64,000 bases of DNA from Exophiala sp. HKRS030 (GCA_023897205.1 JAHWDD010000005.1:3100001-3164000), one strand, 5' to 3'. Counted from the first letter of the stretch, positions 22,939 through 34,521 are shown. Notes: a model not told the origin generated them from the letters alone. Numbers and translations are program-made.

Positions 22939-23839
22939 ATGGAGGGCGACGAGGCTTACAGTGAGAGCTTGCATTTGGTCTTTGTCACCTGAATCAATGT
23001 ACTGACAAAGATCCAGATAGAGATAAGTGCCCAGTCTGTGGCAGTGATCCCCGGACACATCCCGGTCTGCGTTTCAAGATCAATACGAAATGCTATCACA
23101 GGATATGCGAGGGATGCGTGGACCGTAACTTTTCTAGCGGCAAGGCAGAGTGCCCTGTAGGTGGTTGCCACGTCCATCTATGGAAGCGCGAATGGCGAAC
23201 CCAGACGTTCGAAGATCTCAAGATTGAACGCGAGGTCGAAATTCGAAGAAAAGTCCACAAAATGTAAGTAGTTTATCACTGCTCTCATTTCAATTGCTAA
23301 CATACTTTCCCTGCAGTCTTGAACGCAAGGAGGAGGAATTTGAGTCCAAGCGAGACTATGACGACTACTTGGAGCTTAAGGAGGAATTGATAATGAATCT
23401 CGTTTTCAAAACTGATGTGGCTGCGACGAATCGAAAACTGAGAGATTACGCGCAAGCTAATGGTATCAAGACTGATGCAATCGACGGGCCCCCGGAACCA
23501 GCTGCTAGGCAGATCAAACGGAAAGATAACGGCGCTGCAGATCCAAGCGGTCTCATCAAAGGACTCAAAAAGATCGTGAAGCCAAAGGCAAGGGCAGCAT
23601 ACGATCCGTTCATGGGCATGCCTCGATCGGAGGACTACTACCACGTCAAGGATGCTTATCTGGCTCGTGTTAAGCAAGGCAAGACAAATGATGTGAAGGA
23701 CGCATCGGGTTATAGCGACTGGGAATATGTCAATGAATGCCTCAATCGAAGTTTTGCAGGGTTGGGAGTCTTCATAGAAGATGAGATGATGGCCAAGAAC
23801 AACACAGCCATCCCAGTTCCAAGTATCAAAGCGTCTTGA
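22939..23839 (+). CDS. TFB3: TFIIH/CAK assembly subunit Tfb3 (MAT1)
   Basis: Exons 22939-22960 (22 nt), 23011-23263 and 23317-23839, with introns of 50 and 53 nt; 265 residues. The tiny first exon encodes MEGDEAY and is required, because any other joint places stops before the RING domain. The RING finger reads CPVC, then CYHRICEGCV and ECPVGGCHVHLW. A coiled MAT1 core follows (REVEIRRKVHKI, LERKEEEFESKRDYDDYLEL, EELIMNLVFKTDVAATNRKL). The C-terminal cyclin H/Cdk7-binding part is YDPFMGMPRSEDYY and RSFAGLGVFIEDEMM. The protein bridges the CDK-activating kinase to core TFIIH in nuclear transcription and repair. It is shorter than yeast Tfb3 (321 aa) or human MAT1 (309 aa), mostly in the linker. 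Confidence 0.9.
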
Positions 23840-24139
23840 TAGATCACAGTCCTCTGAAGGCCGGCTTAAAATGCAACCATATATAATTGCAAGTGTGCAA
23901 GCCGTATCTCCTATAACTCACCTGATCTTGTCTATGTATCGATGCAATATAGTTGTTACCTGGTGAGAGATTTCAAGGAGGCGAAATGAAGATCTAATCT
24001 AATCTGGGACGCCAAGATTTCACGCCAGCAGCAAAAGTTTCGATTCCCACACGCCCAAGACCATCCCGCCCTAGGATCAAGTGCGACAACGAAGCCACCA
24101 GGACACTTGAACACACGATTCTCAACCCTGATTACGACC
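23840..24139. promoter_or_regulatory. Intergenic, promoter of eIF3m gene
   Basis: 300 bp between TFB3 and the eIF3m start. No distinctive element identified. Confidence 0.4.
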
Positions 24140-25767
24140 ATGCCAGGCCCTTCAAATACTCTTCTGATCGAAGGTACATTCTCCGAGTTAGCGGACGAAC
24201 TTGCACAGTACCTCGATGTTCTCTCCAAAAGTGAAGAAGGCGCAGGCGTCAACGCCCAGATCGAGCCGTTATTGAACACAATCAGAGAAACAGAGCAAAA
24301 CCCAGAGTCAGCAAACGGCGAACAGGTACAAAAGGAAAAAGATGAGGTTCTGAAAAAGCTGGCAACCAAGGCGACTGCCCTCAACTCGGCTCCCGAAAGA
24401 GGTATGTACACAGCGCCATCGTGAGCGAGCGCAAACGTCGTCAAATGCTAATGTCGACTCTCATAGAATTTACGGCAGCTTACAACCTTCTTATAAGTCT
24501 ATCTACTCAATCCTCTATTCGAGACCAGATTTTCGCTCGGCTATGCCAGTATTTGTCCGAGCAGCCTATTTCATCGTCCCCTACATATGGAGCATCTCTT
24601 GCCCTTCAGACTCTCAGCACAATCTTTAATGTTCTCCCACCAGACAGCGAATCTCGGTACCATGTCTTCCTAGCGATTCTCAAGGTCATCAAGGCGACCA
24701 ATTCAACCCAGTCGTTCGAGGCCCTGAAAAGCCAACTTGACACAAATATCCCTCTATGGCTTTCAGCATGGCAACTTGACGACGACGACATCCGCGATTT
24801 GTACCTCACGCTCGCCGACGTCGCCACAACAGTCGGATATGAAAACCTTTCATATAATTATCTCCTGTCAGCGCTCGAAGTCATTCCACCCGAGTCCGCG
24901 GCTGAACCAGAGTCGAGCGCAGTAGCCAAGCGAGTATTGATAACTGCACTCACAAACCCATCTGTTCTCGACTTTACGCCATTGACAGCCAACGACGCAA
25001 TCCTGGCAGTCCGCAAGACCGATCCCAACCTCGTCGATCTTCTCGAAATCTTCGCCTCGGACGATTACTCGGCATATACCGATTTCGTCTCAAAAGTCAC
25101 TCTTTCATCCCTCGGGATCAATGACGAATCGGCATCCGAGGTACTGACGACCAAAATCCGACTCCTCACACTCGCCAGCATCGCGGCCTCATCTCAAACC
25201 CGATCGGTGCCATACTCGAGCATTGCCGAAGCATTGCAAGTCCCATCAGACGACGTCGAGATGTGGGTGATCGACACGATTCGCGCGGGACTGATCGAGG
25301 GCAAACTGTCACAGCAGAAACAAGAACTCCTCGTCCAGCGCGCCACATACCGTGTCTTCGGCGACAAGCAATGGATCGAGATCCAAGGACGCCTGGCCAT
25401 CTGGCGACGCAGCCTGGAGACCGTACTGCAGACCGTACGTGGCGAGCGGGAACGCTTCCAGCGCGAAGGCCCGGCGGCGGCAACGACGCCGCAGCGAATG
25501 GATACGCCGACGGAGAAGGAAGACCGCATCACGGCGGCGGTGGTGAGCGTGGCCAGAGACGTCAAGGCGGAGGTCGTGGCGGCCGGGGCGGCGGACATAG
25601 AGGCGGCGATCGAGGCGACAGGGACCAGCGAGATCAACAGCAGCAGCATTCGAGAGAAGTCGACGTTGGTGGCGATTAGGGTCTGGAAAAATGGGGAACA
25701 AACGACCATAGAAAATCAAGTCGTCATATTTTGTCTGCGTGCCATGCTTCTTTCTATCCTTTTTTAG
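24140..25767 (+). CDS. Translation initiation factor eIF3 subunit M (PCI domain), frame-broken tail
   Basis: Exon 1 is 24140-24401 and exon 2 starts at 24467; the 65-nt intron (GTATGT to TCATAG) joins in phase 1, giving the segment SAPEREFTAAYNLLISLS. I start at MPGPSNTLLIEG, the usual fungal eIF3m N-terminus, rather than at the upstream in-frame Met at 24107. The PCI region is clear: LLTLASIAASSQTRSVPYSS, IAEALQVPSDDVEMWVID, TIRAGLIEGKLSQQ and RATYRVFGDKQWIEIQGRL. The frame as given reads to 25767 with an odd hydrophobic end. One extra C in the CCC at 25470-25472 would instead give a Gly/Arg-rich RGG tail ending VDVGGD at 25679 (491 residues), which looks more natural. The protein acts in the cytosolic eIF3 complex at 40S subunits. 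Confidence 0.88.
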
Positions 25768-25784
25768 GTCCCTTGCCGCCTCAA

Positions 25785-25834
25785 ACAGTCAGTCAGTCAG
25801 TCAGTCAGTCAGTCAATCAATCAGGCAGGCAGTC
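25785..25834. repeat. CAGT tetranucleotide microsatellite
   Basis: About nine CAGT/TCAG-phase units, ending in CAAT and CAGG variants. It lies just after the last readable codon of eIF3m. Confidence 0.9.
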
Positions 25835-25942
25835 GCCCAAGTGGGGCCAACCTGGTCAGAAATCCGCCTGTCGCATAACCCGTCTGACAGTGTAACTTGG
25901 GTGTGTTCTCGTGGGAAGAATCTGCACCGCAGTTCCTGGCAT

Positions 25943-25998
25943 TAGGCAGGCAGGCAGGCAGGGAGGGAGGGATAGACGGTTTTCTTCTTCTTCTTCTT
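25943..25998. repeat. GGCA/GGGA then TTC microsatellites
   Basis: Four to five GGCA units run into GGGA units (about 25943-25972), followed after a few bases by about six TTC units (25980-25998). With the CAGT array this makes an unusually repeat-rich 3' flank. Confidence 0.85.
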
Positions 25999-26523
25999 AG
26001 AACGATTCATGTTTTGCATGACTAAAGGCTAAAGCAAAGTGGCGTTGTCAAGTTGTCTGCTTTCGGGTCGCTGGTTAGGAGAAAACGGGCTCTTACATAT
26101 GGTGGACTCGGACTGTGTCGTATGGATCTCTCAGTGACACCTTTGGGAACCGTCATTGAGGGAGAAGTGCGCCACGTCTTGGAGCGCTTGAGCTGGGAGG
26201 GACATCAGTGATCAGTAGCAGACGTGTAAATGGGGTTGGTTTCAGCGTTGTTGTGCTTTAATGGCTAGGAAACGTTGAGAAAATTAGATGACAAGTGTAA
26301 AGAACTTGATTTGGTATTCTATATATGTCAAAGACTTGGGCCTTGTTGCATCGTCTGCGATTGATCCCACTGCGTTGTTGTTGCAGTATTATTATTCCGG
26401 CACAGCTCGCGCCTTGATACCCACATTATGGATACAAACAAATCAGTTCTACCACAAACATAACTCTTTCCGGGTCGTCGAGGCCAGTGACAAGTTGACA
26501 ATATGTCATTTCACTTCATCCGG

Positions 26524-29500
26524 CTAAGCTGGTACAGTAGACTGTGGCTGCCGAGGACTACCCTGTTGCCCTTGTCCTTGCGGAGGGGCCGCTATAGCCC
26601 CAGGATTAGGATTGACGTTGACATTGCTCTGACTGCCAGATCGTTGATCCCGAGGTGTTGCACTTCGACTCATCTGACCTTGATTTGTATGTTGACTTAC
26701 TGGCCGAGCCATGTTCATCCAGGAGAACCATTCATACCATTTGCCATATTCTGCATCATCCCAGCCTGCATCTGTCCTTGCATGTTTCGTGCGGCATTTT
26801 GTTGCTGCATCCGCATCCGTTGGCTGTACTGTGCAACTTGCTCGTTGGTCATCATGCCTATGTGGTTTCCATACTGGGCGGCGGCGGCTGCGGCCGCCGC
26901 AGCGTTAGATGCGTGATTCCCTGCGTTGACAGCGCCGATCGCAGCGTTTAGCGCAGCCTGATTGTGGGGTGGACGTTTCTGGGTCTGTCCAGCTGCAGCT
27001 GCAGTGGCTTGCTGCTGATAAGAGGCAATTTGCTGTGACGCGAGGCGTTGAATATCAGCTTCAGGCATATTGGGATGATGTTCACGAATTTTGTTCGCAA
27101 CTTGAGTCAACACAGGTATATGACCGCTGGACAAAGCTTGCCCCGATGAAGGGGGCGAGGCGATGCTGGGTTTCCGTTCATCGGGACTGAGGATGGACCG
27201 ACGGCATTAGCACCGGCCATTGCAGCCATGTAAGCGGCATTATTCATACCCTTTCCATTTGCGAGGACTGGGTGAGATCCGTTTGGTGATGAATGGGCAC
27301 CATTTTGCGCCTGTTGTGCTTGTCGCATCAACTGCTCTTGCTGGACTCTACTTGCCTCCTGCAGCATTCGCATCTGTTGTGGCGAGGTTGCTTGACCTCG
27401 AGCTTGCATTTGCGCCTGCATCTGGGCTTGCATTTGCGGAGTCATGCCTTTGGGTACAGCCATATTAGGAGGCATCTGCATGTTGCCCTGCATAGCCATC
27501 ATTCCTGGGTGAGGACGAGCAACTCCATTAGGCATTGGCATATTACCGTTGGGCACGACAGGCATTCCTCCGTTAGGGGTCCTCGCATACCAGGAGCACC
27601 GGGAGGTAAGCCATTCGGGAGTCCAGCCTGTTGTGCGCCTTGACCCCGTTGCTGTTGTGCAGTCGCACGTTGATGGGCAATGAGCTGCTGCCGGTATATT
27701 TCCTGTCTTTCTGCCATCTTTTGTTCTCGCTCTTGCTTGAGCTGAGAGAACTCGGCCGGAGTTTTGTATGAAGGCTTCGGAACGTTGGCGTCATTGACTT
27801 TCCGCATAGCTGCAAGATCTGCTTGATGCTGCTGTTTCTGTATAGCAGTCTCACGCTTTTTGGCCAATTTACGCATGGCATCAAGCATGGCGAGGTGCCG
27901 CTGAGTTCTCTTTCGTTCCACCCGAATAGGTTGTGTAGTTCGCTTGCGAGCAGGAATTGGTACATTAGCACCAGCTCTTCGTTGAGCCTCTTCGATTTGA
28001 GCTGCGACGTGTCTTCCAGCGGCTTCGATTCTACCAGAGTATGTCTTGAAGTACTGTGTCTTAGACATGTCCGCTGGAAGACCCTCCAACCCGATCCATC
28101 TTTCGAAGCATTCCCACGGGGTTCTTCTATCAGCCCCAGATGTATAAGAGCTGCGTGGAGTAAGACAGCTGGATATGAGAGACCAATTGTAGGAATAGTC
28201 TTTGACAAGCTTTCTAAGCTCATCGTCCTCTGTGAGAGTCCATTGCGACGATGATCTAGTCTCAAAGAAGTTCTGTCCGGGCATAGGGTATTCCGAAGGT
28301 GGACGGAATGAATGACCAGGGTGGATCCGATCCCGAGTATTTTTGTTCTCGGGCATGAATAGTGCCACATTGGTCTCCTCTGGCGGCAGAATAGCGGTTT
28401 TGGTGTTGCTAGGGGCTCCAGCTCATAATCATATCGACTACGTTGTATTTGGGGCTTGTAATCCTTCACGGGTAGTTTCTCCGTCGCCCAGCGAGACACT
28501 GGCACAATGTCTGTTTTCCACTTGGCATCCAGGCGTTCGGCAAGGTTTGACTTGGAGAGGTCGGGAGCAATCGTTGTTGGCTCATACAGTGGTAATTCGC
28601 CCAGCAGCTTGTCGAAAGCTGGTGTTCTGTCCACAGTGAAATTGAAGTCTGTAGGACCAAGAGCGAAGATTGCTGCTGGGGCGTGCGGTATGTGAAGCTC
28701 CCGTGGATCCGCAACATCGTCACTCATGGAGTCGTCTTCATTCGAAGGTATCAGTTCAGGAGTCGGATGCGATGAGACATTGTGACCGTCGACGAAACCC
28801 ATAGTGACGTCTTGCGGTTCTAAGAGCTGAGTGAACTTTCTCGGCGGTCGCGTCTTGACCTGCAGGCTCTTTCGTACTTCTTCAGTGCTTGCAACCCATT
28901 CCGCACAGCACTCCGCCAGATCTCTCGCAGCCGCCATCTTCCACTTTCGCTCTTCCTTGAAGTCTGTCCTCAGCCATTTCACATGATCGAGAACGAAATC
29001 CCAGTGCGACGTTGGCCGTGGCATTTCATCCGCTCGTTTGTACTGCCTCAGGGCCCAGCGTTGCTTCTCCTGCAGTTGATACAGCCGCTTGAGAATTCTG
29101 CATTGAGCTGACAATTCATATTCGATAAGATGATCCGCTGTAGACAGAGTCTTATGAGCATTCTGGATCAAATACGACATCGATGTCTGTCTTGACATGG
29201 AATGTGCCTTGTTTTCGAATAAGGTATACAAGTAATCTCGTTCACCTGTTGCCGATTTCTGCGTACTTGGATCACCGCTGCTAGAGGATTTGGAATTTTG
29301 TTCATCGCTTGTAGGTTTTGATGGTTTGGCGAATACAACGGTCGACATTCTACTTCTTTCTTTTTCGCGACGCTCACGATCGATCGGTCGGGCAAGGGGC
29401 GAGGCCGTTACAGACAAGGGTGAATCTGCCTGCGAAGTAGCGGCTTTTGGCGTCTCTCCGAGAATTTCGGATACGGTTTTCTTCTGAAGCACTCCTGACG

Positions 29501-30887
29501 ATATCCTCGTTGCGCGCTTTGGTGTTTCTTGTGCCGCTGGCGTCCCCGCGGTTTGTGGTTGCGGTGTTCCAGTGACAGTCATCTGAGCCGGACTCTCCAC
29601 AACGGCACCCGTTCCACTCCCAGAAGCAGGTTTGAAATATGTCTGTATCCCGGTCTGAGTGTCGATTCGCATTATCGGTTTCTGGCCAGGCCCTGCCTTT
29701 GGCACATCAGGCTGCTGAGCCGAACCAGTAGAGTCCACTGACTTCTCTTCGACTGCTCGCGTGCCAGTCATCTCAACATCGCTTGGGGATCCGCAGACTT
29801 GCTTGCAAGAAGCTCGTGTGGTGTTGCTGAACCATTGGGACGTTTTGCTCCGAGATGTACATCGTCACCACCCTTGATGCTGTCTACCAAATCTGATGGA
29901 CCCGGGGGTGCATCGAGAACGCCAGGGCTAGTACCTGGTGACGCCGCAGTAGGTGTAGCAGTCTCAAGCGACTCTGGTCCATTGCTGGAGGCTGGCGATG
30001 ACTGTGGATCGGGCTGTGTCGTGGCCGGTGCTATAAATGGAGGGCTTCGGGCTTGTGGGATCTCAGCAGTTGAAACGGCTCCAGAATTCTTCGCCGACTC
30101 CGGGATGGCCAAAGATTGCTTAACAGGCGCAGTGTCGACTTCTTCAGATGGGTCAATAGGCGTTGATGCCGTCTTGTTTTGCCGACTGGGAGAACTTGGT
30201 CGGGCGACATCCTCAGCGGTGGAATCTGTGGTGCCATTTACAACAACAGCCTCATCAGGAGGTCCTTTTCCTTCCGCCACCACTGAGATCTGACCTGATT
30301 CATCGTGTTTGGCATCGTTTTCGGTTGATGGTATCCTGGAGGGCTGAGGTGTCGGAGTTTGAGCCTTGCTCGTATGAGGAGCATGTGGAGATGGTGACAA
30401 GGGCGGCTGCGGAGAGGCTGTCGTTGGTTGAGGGGACCGAGTGATGGTGTATTGAGTGTGTTCTGCTGGGAGAGTTTTGACTTGCGTGTCTGAATGATTA
30501 ATGGGGCTCGAGGAGGAAGGGTTGATTCATCGAATAGACGGCCACTGCAGATATGATGAGTACGCGGCAACAAAGGTAGCTGAGGAGGCTGAAAGAAAAC
30601 AAGGTGTGCCTATTGATGACAGCGAAATTAGATACATACTGTTCGAGATCATTTGCATCGTGGAACGCTTGAAGCTGTTGCTTGTAGGTCGGGTCATGCA
30701 GTGGTAACGGGTACACGTTGATGGAGAACAATTCCGATAACTTGCGCTTTCTCGACAACAAACAACTTCTGAAATTCGTGAAAAAGAGTCAGTGGATCGA
30801 TACTGCCAACAGGTCGTCTCATCTCGAAGATGGGAATAATACTGACTGTGCTTCAGACTTCTTGGAGCGAAGTAAGTCCCTCTGCAT
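26524..30887 (-). CDS. EAF1: NuA4 complex scaffold EAF1/Vid21 (HSA + SANT), six frame breaks
   Basis: Exon 1 is 30847-30887, exon 2 is 30640-30768 and exon 3 runs 30544 to 26524; introns are 78 and 95 nt. The start MQRDLLRSKKSEAQS joins LLSRKRKLSELF, the classic Eaf1 N-terminus, then NDLEHGRLFDESTLPPRAP. The HSA domain (HWDFVLDHVKWLRTDFKEER, about 28900-29020) binds actin-related proteins. The SANT/Myb domain (QWTLTEDDELRKLVKDYSYN, about 28060-28260) is followed by ERKRTQRHLAMLDAMRK and a Gln/Met/Pro-rich tail. Reading frame is lost six times in exon 3, at 30503-30506, 29785-29788, 28398-28401, 27576-27579, 27151-27155 and 26719-26720; each is fixed by one extra base, giving about 1398 residues. 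Eaf1 scaffolds the NuA4 histone acetyltransferase in the nucleus. See findings for what the breaks may mean. Confidence 0.88.
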
Positions 30888-32140
30888 TTCATCTGATGGT
30901 GCACACCTAAGAGTATTGTCGGTATTCCATCGAATCAATTACTGAAAATTTGATGACAGCAAGATGAGGATGACCAGAGATGGAAATGTCGAACAGAATG
31001 AATTGTTTGGACGCGTTGTGGTTGATTTTGGGCTGATCAAGTTGGTGGATAGGCCGAATGGTGTCCTGATGGAAGTTGTTGTATAGGGCAGTTTGTGAGG
31101 AATTGCAGGCGGGGAGATGGGAGCGATGGGAGGGATGGGAGTGATGCAAAGGATGGAATGGGCGCTGAGGAGGAACAGAGTTGCAAGACGAGCCTCCCCC
31201 GAAAACTATTGAAAAATTGCCCATGTCATGGTTCGAAGGCTTAAACCCAGTGTCTACTATCGGCAGCCTCCTTAGCCCGCGGGTTTTAGGCAGGGGGAGG
31301 CAAGTGGGATAAGGGGAGGGGATTCGGGGAATGCAAAGAGCCACTGGCTAAGGAGGCCCGTCCAAGCCACCTAGGGAAGCCCTGAGGCCTTGACCGCCCA
31401 CTGGCCATAATTGTTAGCTAGAGACTCGGGAGTAGTGAATCTTTAGTTGGTTCTGGTAGTAGCTCAGAGTGCTCAGTGTGCTCGGGCCAACCTGCAAGTG
31501 CCACTAGGTGCCTAACACTTACGGGGGACTGACACCCACACAGTCTTCTGCGGTGTGCTCCAGTCACCCAAACCACTCTAGGGTGCCACTCCTGGACAAT
31601 AATTTGCCAGAGTCCGCTTGGGGTGTTTCTCTCCCCAATTCGCTCCACCCACTCACCATCACTGACTACTGGCTACTGACTACTGACTGGACTTTCAGAC
31701 TTGGGGAAGTTTCTCTGTGCCATCACCGTCCTCTTACGCCTCCGTACTACTAACAGGCCACTGACCACGGCTTTGCTCCGCCCGAGTGCCACAACACCCA
31801 ACCGTGACCCCGTGACCCACAACGCCCGTGAACGCCCTCGTGCACCCTTTGAGCCTTTGATCGACCACATCGACCCTGGTCTTTCACTTGCGGACTACTC
31901 GCTGTTCCGTACTCCGTCCATCTCCAAGTTCTGCACGGTCAAGTTTTTTCTGATTAGCTAAGGCCAAAGATTATTTACTTTTTTCCGCCGTTGACCAACA
32001 TCACCAAATACTTCCTAAATCAGCATATTCTCTCTGTGGCCCGTCTCTCAGTCCCTGATAATTCTAGACTCATCAAGTCCTCTACAGAATATATCTTTCT
32101 CTGGTACAATTCAGAACAACGCTTTTCCAAATTTCCAAAC
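30888..32140. promoter_or_regulatory. Divergent promoter region, EAF1 and MAK11
   Basis: 1.25 kb between two divergent starts. It holds a purine-rich stretch of GGGATGGGAG-type units near 31110-31160 and imperfect ACTGACTACTG units at 31660-31690. An in-frame extension upstream of the MAK11 start opens at 31991 but is not protein-like. Confidence 0.5.
31110..31160. repeat. Degenerate GGGATGGGAG-type purine tract
   Basis: Several imperfect units of GATGGGAG in a row, in the spacer between the EAF1 and MAK11 starts. Confidence 0.6.
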
Positions 32141-33679
32141 ATGGCCAAGAGAAAACGGGATGACCGTGTAGACTCTGCATCGATATTGAAACACTCCACC
32201 AAATCGAGTGAGCAAGTCAGAGATGCCAAACTACCCAAGCTCGACAGCAGCAGCCCGGTACAGGTGACCAATCCAGTCATCCAGATCATCACTGGCTCAT
32301 ACGAAAGGGTGCTACACGGCATCACAGCCTCATCATTCCCATCCGACAATTTAGCCAAATCACCCACGTCAACCTCAGCCGTCAAATTCTCAGACACATT
32401 TCTCTTCAATGCACACGCCTCTGCCATTCGTTGTCTCGCTTTATCACCACTACCAACTCCCGAGTCGTCCGACTCACAAGGTGTCTATCTCGCCACAGGT
32501 GGTTCAGACGAGAAGATCAACGTCTTCAATCTCTCCGCCTCTCCCCCTTCTACTAGCCATGGCCTCCCATCCCTCCCATCCCTGGGTCCAAATTCGATCT
32601 TGGAAAATCCTAGGAACCGTGAACTAGGGACCCTTCTCCACCACTCATCCAACATCACGGCACTACATTTCCCAACTCGTTCGAAACTACTGTCTGCCTC
32701 TGAAGACAACACCATCGCCATTACTCGCCTAAAAGATCTCACCGTCGTGTCCACGGTCAAGGCCCCACGACCGAAAGTCCAGGGCCAGCCCAGCGGAGAC
32801 ACCGCTCCACCTGGTGCAACGCCCGCTGGGGTGAACGACTTCGCTGTCCATCCGAGCCTGAAGTTGATGGTCAGCGTTGGCCGGGGTGAAAGATGTATGA
32901 GACTGTGGAACCTCGTCACGGGGAAGAAAGCCGGGGTATTGAATTTTAATCGCGACACGCTCCAGACCATCAAAGAGGGCAAGTACAGCAGTGGTGAGGG
33001 CAGGAAGATCAAATGGAGTCCTGATGGCACCGAGTTTGCCGTGGCGTTTGAACGTGGTGTGGTTGTGTTTGGCGACGACTCCACCCCAAAGTGCAAGGTG
33101 CTCCCGTCGCCATTGACCAAGGTGCATCAGATTATGTATCTGACTCTACCTGCCGCCAAGGGCAAGGGCAAAGATGTGACGGTTTTGGCCGTGTCGACCG
33201 AAGATGGAAGAGTACTGTTCTACGACACGGACGGGCCTCAGCCCACCAGCAATGGAAGCTCCGCCGTGGACGAAACCTCGAGCCCTGAGGCGCGTTTGCT
33301 TGGCCAGTTGGGAGGCAAGAGCACTGGCATCGTCAATCGAATCAAGGATTTGGAAATATTGCCTGTCACTTTTCCCGCAGAAAAGACGGCTTCCAAAACG
33401 GACAGCTTGATCGTCGTGACGGCCAGTAGCGACGGCACAATCCGGCTGTTTTCGCTCAGTGCCACTGATTTGTTGAAGAAGCAGAAAGATGAAAAGATAA
33501 ATCAGGTGGGAGCTCTGATTGGATCTTACGAGACTGGGAATCGGATCACGTGCTTAAAAGCATTTGTGATGCTTCCAAAATCTACTGAAGAGGGTAATGA
33601 TCCGGAAGAATTTGAAGGTCTTGATGATGGTGGGGATAGCCAAGGTGATAGCGACGGAGACGAAGACGATAGTGATTGA
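32141..33679 (+). CDS. MAK11: WD40 ribosome-biogenesis protein MAK11 (PAK1IP1-like)
   Basis: Intronless, 512 residues from the Met at 32141 (context AACATGGCC, followed by KRKRDD, a nuclear or nucleolar signal). The frame is open upstream to 31991 but that stretch is AT-rich and not protein-like. WD repeats include IQIITGSYERVLHGIT, FLFNAHASAIRCLALSP, YLATGGSDEKINVFNLSA, HHSSNITALHFPTRSKLL, SASEDNTIAI, and DFAVHPSLKLMVSVGRGER, then RLWNLVTGKKAGVLNF. These match Mak11, an essential 60S subunit assembly factor of yeast that helps place Rlp24. The C-terminus is strongly acidic (DDGGDSQGDSDGDEDDSD), common in nucleolar proteins. The gene is divergent from EAF1. Confidence 0.88.
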   Translation: MAKRKRDDRVDSASILKHSTKSSEQVRDAKLPKLDSSSPVQVTNPVIQIITGSYERVLHGITASSFPSDNLAKSPTSTSAVKFSDTFLFNAHASAIRCLALSPLPTPESSDSQGVYLATGGSDEKINVFNLSASPPSTSHGLPSLPSLGPNSILENPRNRELGTLLHHSSNITALHFPTRSKLLSASEDNTIAITRLKDLTVVSTVKAPRPKVQGQPSGDTAPPGATPAGVNDFAVHPSLKLMVSVGRGERCMRLWNLVTGKKAGVLNFNRDTLQTIKEGKYSSGEGRKIKWSPDGTEFAVAFERGVVVFGDDSTPKCKVLPSPLTKVHQIMYLTLPAAKGKGKDVTVLAVSTEDGRVLFYDTDGPQPTSNGSSAVDETSSPEARLLGQLGGKSTGIVNRIKDLEILPVTFPAEKTASKTDSLIVVTASSDGTIRLFSLSATDLLKKQKDEKINQVGALIGSYETGNRITCLKAFVMLPKSTEEGNDPEEFEGLDDGGDSQGDSDGDEDDSD

Positions 33680-33819
33680 AAGGTAGTGGTAGTCTAATCA
33701 ACCTAGCCCCGGTGCAAGGAATTTTGGCACCATGTACCATAATTGAGTAGTGGTGGTCTGGGACGAGATCCAATTGTCGCAATAGTTTTGTCCGTCACTC
33801 TTTATGTCACGATCTCTGT

Positions 33820-34506
33820 TTATCTTGCCGGAGTAATGCCATTTTTCGAAAGACCTTCGACAATTCCTTCATATACGGAACCCACTGAACCCACAGCTGG
33901 TACAGTGATAACCTTGCCTTGTTTCTCAAAAAGATCCACCACGGGCATGCTCGTTTCCACAAAGGTCCTAAACCGCTTCACGATACTCTCTTCGTTATCG
34001 TCTGCTCGGCCGCTGGTTTTACCTCTATTCAGTAATCTCTCCCTCATGACATCTTCCGGGCAATCTAGAAAGACTGTGCACTTGGAGGGACAGACAGATT
34101 CCTCGAAAAACAAAGCTTGATCGAGCTTTCGTGGAAACCCATCGACCAGGAATTTGCCAGTCCCATCACTTCCAAGCTTGGCTTTGATAGCATTTGAGAG
34201 TAATTTCACGGTGATTTCCATTGGGACGATTAGACCCTCTTTGATGTAATCTTTGATCAGCTGACCATACTCACTTTGCTCGTCGGCTTGTTCTTCTCGC
34301 AGCAAATCTCCAGCCGAGAGATGAACGAAACCGTAGTCTCGCACCAGATTTTCCGATTGTGTGCCCTTCCCCGATCCGGGTCCGCCCAAAATGTAAACAA
34401 CTGTAACCTTTTTCGGGTCATACTCTGGGGAGGTATTTGAAGAAGGAAGAGGTAGTTCTGGCTGGACCAAAGGGGAGGTTCCCGCTGTTGGATCTAGAGC
34501 TGGCAT
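33820..34506 (-). CDS. UMP/CMP (uridylate) kinase, URA6-type
   Basis: Single exon as called, 228 residues. It transfers phosphate from ATP to UMP, CMP or dUMP in pyrimidine nucleotide synthesis. P-loop YILGGPGSGKGTQSENLV, NMP-binding HLSAGDLLREEQ, substrate loop FLVDGFPRKLDQA, lid with RGKTSGRADDNEESI, and the closing RFRTFVETSMPVVDLF are all present and full length. The start MPALDPTAG follows two in-frame stops. Immediately upstream, in the same frame but beyond those stops, is a 160-codon ORF with a membrane segment (34522-35004). Several fungal homologues carry such an N-terminal extension, so an unseen first exon is possible. I could not find a phase-compatible GT-AG joint. Confidence 0.9.
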   Translation of the reverse strand: MPALDPTAGTSPLVQPELPLPSSNTSPEYDPKKVTVVYILGGPGSGKGTQSENLVRDYGFVHLSAGDLLREEQADEQSEYGQLIKDYIKEGLIVPMEITVKLLSNAIKAKLGSDGTGKFLVDGFPRKLDQALFFEESVCPSKCTVFLDCPEDVMRERLLNRGKTSGRADDNEESIVKRFRTFVETSMPVVDLFEKQGKVITVPAVGSVGSVYEGIVEGLSKNGITPAR

Positions 34507-34521
34507 CGTGGACGGTCAAGA

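Larger units (their letters stand above)
25768..26523. other. Convergent intergenic region with microsatellites
   Basis: Between the eIF3m and EAF1 3' ends. Apart from the microsatellites listed separately I see no gene. Confidence 0.5.

Noticed and set aside
25435..25461. Mini-intron GTACGT to TTCCAG in eIF3m
   Set aside because: At 27 nt it is too short to splice, and it would remove conserved residues without changing the frame.
28390..28410. Intron as an explanation of the EAF1 frame change here
   Set aside because: Protein conservation runs straight through (LATPK then TAILPPEE), leaving no room for an intron; one missing A is sufficient.
30380..30503. A 113-nt intron (GTCAAA to ACGAG) to explain the first EAF1 frame change
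   Set aside because: It is phase-compatible, but both splice sites are poor and one extra C at 30503-30506 explains it in the same way as the other breaks.
31991..32140. Longer N-terminus for MAK11 from the in-frame Met at 31991
   Set aside because: The extension is AT-rich and not protein-like, while the Met at 32141 has a good context and a nuclear-type basic start.
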